From positions 1 through 21,972 of the IMG/VR virus record IMGVR_UViG_3300030406_004641: a stretch of DNA of 21,972 nucleotides; one strand, written 5' to 3'. The notes below the pieces were generated by a model. That model searched no databases. It worked only from the letters and a program-made list of their open reading frames with translations, and was not told where the DNA came from. The DNA comes from a virus. Position numbers and translations under genes: made by a program. The stretch's first letter is position 1. The number at the start of each line of letters is the position of its first letter. Positions 16,523-21,972 of the stretch are shown here, piece by piece.

Positions 16523-19500
16523 ATGGCACAAAAAACAAATTTAAATATAAGTCCTTATTATGATGATTTTGATCCTAATGATCAATTTTATAAGGTATTA
16601 TTTAAACCTGGATTTCCAGTACAGGCTAGAGAATTAAGCACTTTACAGTCAATTCTTCAAAATCAAATTGGATCATTTGGATCACACATGTTCAAAGATG
16701 GTTCAATGGTCATTCCAGGTAACATTGCCTATGATCAAGAATATTATTCTATGATTATTGAACCCGAACATTTAGGATTACCAGTTAATTTATATTTGGA
16801 CGAGTTAAAAGGTTTAACATTAACAAGTGAAACCACAGGGGTTAGTGTGGTAATAGATGATTACTTATATCCAGAGGATAGTGATCAAATTGAACAATTG
16901 ACTATTTTTGTAAAATATTTAAATTCAGGTCCTGATAATGAAGCATTGTTTCCAGACGATGGTGAAAATTTAATAGTTAATGAAACATTTGTATATGGTA
17001 ATACATCAATAAATGCAGGTGAAACTGTGTTAAAACTAATTGATGATGATTCTTGTTTTGTTGGAACAGCTGCAAAATTAGGTGCTGGTGTATTTTTCAT
17101 AAGAGGTAATTTTGTTGAGGTTCCAGCTGGTAAAATATTATTAGAACCATATGATCAAAGAAGCACATCATATAGGGTTGGTCTTAATATAGATGAGCAA
17201 TTTATAACAGCAAAAGAAGATAGTCAACTTTATGATAATGCAAGAGGATTTACTAATTTTGCAGCACCAGGTGCAGATAGATTAAAAATTACCACTACTC
17301 TTGCTAAAAAAGCACTTACTGATACTAATGATACTAATTTTATAGAATTACTTAGAATTGATAACGGTGAGATTAAAATATTAAATTCTGAAACTCAGTA
17401 TAATTTAATAAGAGATTATTTTGCAAAAAGAACTTATGAAGAATCTGGAAACTATTCTTTAGATAATTTTAAACTAGATGTTTTAAATAGTTTGAATGAT
17501 GGTATCTCTGGAGATGGTGTTTATAAATTAGGTGAATTAACTGATAATGGCAATATACCAGATGATGATATAATGGTTGTTAAAGTATCATCAGGAAAAG
17601 CATACGTACAAGGATATGATATAGAATTAGATTCATCCACACTTATTGATGTAGATAAACCAAGAGATAAACAATCAGTTGAAAACGCACTAGTCCCATA
17701 TCAAATGGGAACTATTTTCAAAGTAAATCATGTTTCTGGTGTTCCTGCACCTAATATAAATGATGATACAGCACTTGTTGAACTTTATAATAAGAGAACT
17801 ACCGCAGATAATGGCCAACCTGGAGATAAAATAGGTGAGGCAAGAATTTATTCGTTCGCAGTATCTGATGCTGCCTACAGTGGTGATACTACTGAGTGGG
17901 ATCTACACTTGTTTGATGTTCAAATATTTACAAAATTAGAACTTAATAAAAACGTATCAAATACTGAAGTTCCCATCACATCATTTGTAAGGGGTTTAAG
18001 TAGTGGTGCAACTGGTTATGTATCGAGTAATCCAGGTGGTGCTAGTACAATTTTTCTCAGTGAAGTTACTGGTCAATTCATATCAGGTGAACAATTAATT
18101 ATAAATGAAGATACCGCTTTTAGTATTTCCGTAAAATCATTAAAAATATTTGGAATACAAGATGTAAAGGGCATTTTCCAAAATACTAGCGCAGTATCAG
18201 GCTACGGAGTTAGTTTTACCTCTGATACTGTTTTAAATAGAGTAATCTCTCCAACGTTTAGTAATGCCGATAAAATAACAATTACTGGTGCTGGTGCTAC
18301 GACAAACGGAGCTTATAATTTTATTGGAGTGAGCACTGGAACAATATTAAGATATACACCAGATGGAGAGACTGTTGAAAGATTTAATAGAATAGAAACA
18401 ATATCTGCTGATGGGCAAAGTATTACATTATCAGCAGTTGCATCCATAGCAGGTATATGTAATGGAGCATTAAATACTACAAAGTTGAGTACAACATTTG
18501 CTTTTGGTGTTCCAAATGTAAAATTACAAGACAACAAAGGGTTATATGCTGAATTAGATAATAAAAATGTTTCGGATATTGATTTATCAAAAGCTAGTCT
18601 TATTGTAGGAACAAATATTGTTAATGAAAGCACTGATGGTTCTGGTGTATTAACATTTGATTTAACTTCAAGTGGAATATCAAGTGCTTTTTATGAAAAT
18701 TTTGACGAAGAAAGATACTCTGTTCATTACAGTGATGGTGCGATTGAATCTTTGACCTCAGACCAGTTTGTATTAAGTTCTGATGGTCAAGTAGTGACTA
18801 TTAATGGATTAAGAACTAGTCAATCTAACGTGGTCGTTAGTTCTACTCTTAAAAAGACTGACATTAAGAGTAAACAAAAGGATTACATAAGAAGTCAAAA
18901 GATGACAGTAGAGCAAACTGCTGTTGGAATTAACACTGCTCTGACAGGAATGACACAAAGTAAAGATTATGGTTTAAGAGTGGAAGATAGAGAAATATCA
19001 TTACAGGTTCCTGATGCAGTTAAAATAATTGGAGTATATGAGTCTTTAAATTCACTATCACCAACTCTTGATAAATTTGTATTTCCATCAGGATCATCTC
19101 TCAATACTGAGAGTGTTTTGGGAGAAAAAATTACTGGAGCAGAGACTGGAGCAGTAGCTCAAATCACTGCAAGATTATCTGCCACAGAAGTTGAAGTTTC
19201 TATTTTATCATCAGATGATTTTAAATTAGGTGAAGTTTGTAATTTTGCAGAATCAAATATATCCACAACACTCCAAGAAATTATTTTTGGTAATAATTCA
19301 AATATTACAGATAGATACTCTTTAGACAAAGGACAAAGAGAGGAGTTTTATGATTTTTCAAGAATAGTAAGAAAAACAAATTTTCCTGCTCCATCAAGAA
19401 AAATAGTGATCGTTTATGATAAGTATGATGTCCCTAGTAATGACAAAGGTGATTTTTACACTGTCAATTCTTATGCGAAAGAAAGATTTGGTAAGGATGT

Positions 19501-21972
19501 TCCTCATTTGAAAAATGGATTGAGAGCATCTGATACTATTGATTTTAGACCAAGAGTAAAAGCATATACTGGGTCAGGTTCACCATTTGCATTCTCAAAA
19601 CGAAAATTTGATGATGCATCAAATCCATCTTTCATAGTTTCACCAAATGAGAGTTCAATAATAGGATATAATTTTTATCTTCCAAGAAAAGATAAAGTAG
19701 TTCTAGGTAGTGATGCCACAATAGGTGTGATGGTTGGAGAGTCTTCAACAAATCCAGTAGAACCATCTACTACTGATAATACGATGGAATTGGGAACAAT
19801 TACATTACCCGCATATCTTTATGATCCTGATGATGCAATAATTACTTTAGTTGATAATGTAAGATTTACCATGAGAGATATTGGTAAATTAGAAGATAGA
19901 ATAGAGAATTTAGAGGTAACTACATCATTAACTTTACTTGAACTCGATACAAAAACTTTACAAATTCAAGATGCAGATGGATTAACAAGATTCAAAACTG
20001 GATTTTTTGTAGATGATTTTAAGAATACAAACCTTATGGATATAGGGGATATTGATTGTAATGTAACAGTTGATACTGAAGCAAATGAATTAACTGTGCC
20101 TACTCATTTATGGTCAGTAAAACCTGAATTAGCATTAGATCCATCTATAAATGTTGATACTGCTGATTTTAGTGCTGATTTGCAATTACTTGATCCTAAT
20201 GTTAAAAAAACAGGTGATCTAATAACTCTTAATTATGATGAAATAGAGTGGTTAGGTAATCCTTTAGCATCTAGAGTTGAAAACGTAAATCCATTTAATT
20301 TGACAGGTTTTTATGGAAAAATAAAATTAGAACCAGCAAATGATACATGGGTTAGAAATATAGAGATATCTGGTGGTAGTAAAACAATAACAGGTTCAGT
20401 TGCTCGAACTTATATTGAAAAAATACAAACAAGTTCTAAAGCAGATACTCACATTCGTTCTAGAAATGTTGGATTTACAGCAGACGGACTTAGACCAGTA
20501 ACAAGATTTTATCCATTCTTTGATAAAACAAGTAATATTGATTTACTTCCAAAACTTCTTGAAATTTCAATGGTAAATGGAATATTTACAAAAGGTGAAA
20601 CGGTAGAAGCATTCATAGGTAGTAAAAAATATGCAGTGTTTAGAATTGCACAACCCAATCATAAAGCAGGGGATATAAATTCTCCATCAAAAACATTTAA
20701 TGCAAATCCATATGATACTACCTCATTACTAGGTACAAATTATTCATCATCCTCATCAGTTTTAAATGTGGACATTGCTTCTCTAGATGATGAGGCAAGA
20801 GGAAGTTATTACGGATATATTCCTACAACAGGAAATGTAATTTTACTTGGAAAAACAAGTAAGGCACAGGCAACTGTAAGTAATGTAAGATTAGTTGCTG
20901 ATACCTTTGGTGATGTATTTGGATCATTCTTCTTTAGAGATCCTAATACAACTCCACCCCCATCATTAAGATTTAAAGTTGGAACAAGCACATTTAAATT
21001 GACATCTAGTTCAACTAATGAGGATCCAAATATAGGTTCAGAATTAATAAGTTCTGGAGAGGGTCAATATGTCACAAATGGAAAAGTAAATACTATTAAA
21101 TCTACAAATGTCACTGTAAGAGTCCCACCTCCAACATATCACGGAAAATATGGTGGTGGAGGAAATAAATATGTTGTCACAGGAAGATTTAACTGGGATG
21201 GTAGACTTCAAAAATACTCTTGGCAACAATATAAAAATAATTTACGTAAATATGGTAAAAACGACTCTCGTGGAAGTTACGGAACTGGTGTACCACCAAA
21301 TCCAAAAGGTTTTAGTGGATACTCTCGTAAGAGCTCTCCATCATCTAGCACTAAGGGACCAGGCACTGGTAGATCAGCTGCAGGAACAGGTGGTGGACAA
21401 AAATCGGGTCCTGGACCTAAAAAAGCATCTACTACTAAGAAGTCATCTGTAAATACTCGTAGAAGCAGAAGAAGAGGTAAATCTAATGGTTCACCATTAG
21501 GAACAATACCAGGTAGAAATGTTCAAGGAATAGATCCATTATCACAAACATTCAAAGTTGATGAAAATGGTGCATTTTTAACCTCTGTTGATTTATTCTT
21601 TGCAACAAAAGATAATAATGAAAACCTAACTGTTGAGATTCGTACAACTGAGTTTGGAACACCAACAACACAGTTAGTTCAAGATTTTGCTCGTGCTGTC
21701 GTAAGTCCTGAAAATATTAATACTTCCGATAACGGTGAAGTTGCAACAAGAGTAACATTCCCATCACCGATCTATCTTGAACCAGAAAAAGAATATGCAT
21801 TAGTTCTTGGTGTGACTCAAACTATTAACTATGAAGTTTGGATATCGAGAATGGGTGATAAGACTGTTAATACACAGACTTTACCTGATGCGGAGTCTGT
21901 TATTGTCACAAGACAATATCTTGGTGGAAGTCTATTTAAATCACAAAACGGTAATGTATGGACTGCAAGCCA
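16523..21972 (+). CDS. DUF4815-type large structural protein, baseplate-associated (partial, 3' end outside window)
   Basis: The frame is open from ATG 16523 to the window end, giving at least 1816 residues. The start is 3 bases after the gp8 stop, with no strong Shine-Dalgarno site, so coupling to gp8 is likely. The N-terminus 'ISPYYDDFDPNDQFYKVLF' (9-27) and 'VQARELSTLQSILQNQIGSF' (about 33-52) are hallmarks of the DUF4815 family, known from T4-like phages and located downstream of gp8 in marine members. SG..A modules lie at about 487-533 ('RGLSSGATGYV') and 867-908 ('GEKITGAETGAVAQI'). A short predicted coiled coil spans about 1114-1150 ('MRDIGKLEDRIENLE'). A Gly/Ser-rich, strongly basic linker is at 1572-1660. 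From residue 1671, 'DPLSQTFKV', 'FLTSVDLFFATKD' and 'VWISRMG' form a beta module I recognise from other phage tail proteins. The likely role is a peripheral baseplate or short-fibre-like component in place of T4 gp9/gp10. The exact function is unknown. Confidence 0.85.
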   Translation, partial: MAQKTNLNISPYYDDFDPNDQFYKVLFKPGFPVQARELSTLQSILQNQIGSFGSHMFKDGSMVIPGNIAYDQEYYSMIIEPEHLGLPVNLYLDELKGLTLTSETTGVSVVIDDYLYPEDSDQIEQLTIFVKYLNSGPDNEALFPDDGENLIVNETFVYGNTSINAGETVLKLIDDDSCFVGTAAKLGAGVFFIRGNFVEVPAGKILLEPYDQRSTSYRVGLNIDEQFITAKEDSQLYDNARGFTNFAAPGADRLKITTTLAKKALTDTNDTNFIELLRIDNGEIKILNSETQYNLIRDYFAKRTYEESGNYSLDNFKLDVLNSLNDGISGDGVYKLGELTDNGNIPDDDIMVVKVSSGKAYVQGYDIELDSSTLIDVDKPRDKQSVENALVPYQMGTIFKVNHVSGVPAPNINDDTALVELYNKRTTADNGQPGDKIGEARIYSFAVSDAAYSGDTTEWDLHLFDVQIFTKLELNKNVSNTEVPITSFVRGLSSGATGYVSSNPGGASTIFLSEVTGQFISGEQLIINEDTAFSISVKSLKIFGIQDVKGIFQNTSAVSGYGVSFTSDTVLNRVISPTFSNADKITITGAGATTNGAYNFIGVSTGTILRYTPDGETVERFNRIETISADGQSITLSAVASIAGICNGALNTTKLSTTFAFGVPNVKLQDNKGLYAELDNKNVSDIDLSKASLIVGTNIVNESTDGSGVLTFDLTSSGISSAFYENFDEERYSVHYSDGAIESLTSDQFVLSSDGQVVTINGLRTSQSNVVVSSTLKKTDIKSKQKDYIRSQKMTVEQTAVGINTALTGMTQSKDYGLRVEDREISLQVPDAVKIIGVYESLNSLSPTLDKFVFPSGSSLNTESVLGEKITGAETGAVAQITARLSATEVEVSILSSDDFKLGEVCNFAESNISTTLQEIIFGNNSNITDRYSLDKGQREEFYDFSRIVRKTNFPAPSRKIVIVYDKYDVPSNDKGDFYTVNSYAKERFGKDVPHLKNGLRASDTIDFRPRVKAYTGSGSPFAFSKRKFDDASNPSFIVSPNESSIIGYNFYLPRKDKVVLGSDATIGVMVGESSTNPVEPSTTDNTMELGTITLPAYLYDPDDAIITLVDNVRFTMRDIGKLEDRIENLEVTTSLTLLELDTKTLQIQDADGLTRFKTGFFVDDFKNTNLMDIGDIDCNVTVDTEANELTVPTHLWSVKPELALDPSINVDTADFSADLQLLDPNVKKTGDLITLNYDEIEWLGNPLASRVENVNPFNLTGFYGKIKLEPANDTWVRNIEISGGSKTITGSVARTYIEKIQTSSKADTHIRSRNVGFTADGLRPVTRFYPFFDKTSNIDLLPKLLEISMVNGIFTKGETVEAFIGSKKYAVFRIAQPNHKAGDINSPSKTFNANPYDTTSLLGTNYSSSSSVLNVDIASLDDEARGSYYGYIPTTGNVILLGKTSKAQATVSNVRLVADTFGDVFGSFFFRDPNTTPPPSLRFKVGTSTFKLTSSSTNEDPNIGSELISSGEGQYVTNGKVNTIKSTNVTVRVPPPTYHGKYGGGGNKYVVTGRFNWDGRLQKYSWQQYKNNLRKYGKNDSRGSYGTGVPPNPKGFSGYSRKSSPSSSTKGPGTGRSAAGTGGGQKSGPGPKKASTTKKSSVNTRRSRRRGKSNGSPLGTIPGRNVQGIDPLSQTFKVDENGAFLTSVDLFFATKDNNENLTVEIRTTEFGTPTTQLVQDFARAVVSPENINTSDNGEVATRVTFPSPIYLEPEKEYALVLGVTQTINYEVWISRMGDKTVNTQTLPDAESVIVTRQYLGGSLFKSQNGNVWTAS
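21236..21502 (+). other. Basic Gly/Ser-rich linker in the DUF4815-type protein
   Basis: Residues 1572-1660 (89 residues) contain about 20 Lys/Arg and a single Asp. Gly, Ser, Pro and Thr make up much of the rest, for example 'GTGRSAAGTGGGQKSGPGPK' and 'NTRRSRRRGK'. It is almost certainly disordered. It separates the 'NKYVVTGRFNWDG' segment from the conserved DPLSQTF module. The flanking residues are acidic or neutral beta-rich sequence, so the charge switch is abrupt. Both ends remain in frame and the codons read smoothly, so this is not a frameshift artefact. Confidence 0.75.

Noticed and set aside
18313-18633. A 106-residue minus-strand frame
   Set aside because: It is fully antisense to the DUF4815-type protein, with no start signals and no recognisable product.
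21150-21452. A 100-residue plus-strand frame inside the DUF4815-type gene
   Set aside because: It lies in another frame over the Gly/Ser/Lys-rich linker, where the skewed composition removes stop codons by chance. It has no ribosome binding site and no recognisable motif.

Overview
The window is one uninterrupted, plus-strand, AT-rich block of tail baseplate genes from a T4-like myovirus. The closest match I recognise is the marine group (cyanophages of Synechococcus and Prochlorococcus, and pelagiphages). The evidence is recognisable gp25, gp6, gp7-type and gp8 baseplate wedge proteins in that order, a DUF4815-type protein after them, T4-type late promoter boxes (NATAAATA), and the repeated Gly-Ile-Gly-Thr-rich beta modules typical of marine T4-like structural proteins. 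No host-derived metabolic gene, tRNA, integrase, transposase or CRISPR array is present, so the host cannot be fixed from this window.

Layout. Bases 1-189 hold a short reading frame, probably the end of an upstream baseplate gene. A 52-base gap follows with two late-promoter-like boxes and a small inverted repeat. Next come gp25 (242-643) and gp6 (644-2578), which abut exactly. A giant 4114-residue gene (2580-14924) starts one base after the gp6 stop codon. A 26-base gap holds a perfect TATAAATA late promoter, followed by gp8 (14951-16519). Three bases later begins a very large DUF4815-type structural gene (16523 to the window end, open, at least 1816 residues). Coding density is close to 100%, and no gene-free stretch exceeds 52 bases.

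How the parts fit. In T4, gp6, gp7, gp8, gp25 and gp53 build the wedge that surrounds the hub and becomes the contractile-tail baseplate. Here gp25 and gp6 are close to T4 size. The gp7-type and gp8 proteins are enlarged by beta-rich modules, which recur within the giant protein and are shared with gp8 and the DUF4815 protein. The most interesting feature is therefore architectural: a family of modules spread across three neighbouring genes, suggesting expansion of the baseplate periphery by duplication and exchange. The giant protein has a gp7-like segment at its N-terminus, a YHYH-type domain that has lost its eponymous histidines, three tandem copies of an unnamed module of about 85 residues, and many Gly-x-Gly-Tyr hairpins.

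Limits. All homology statements come from recalled family sequences and visible motifs, not from searches. I found no evidence of a wholly new system such as defence, a toxin or a retroelement.
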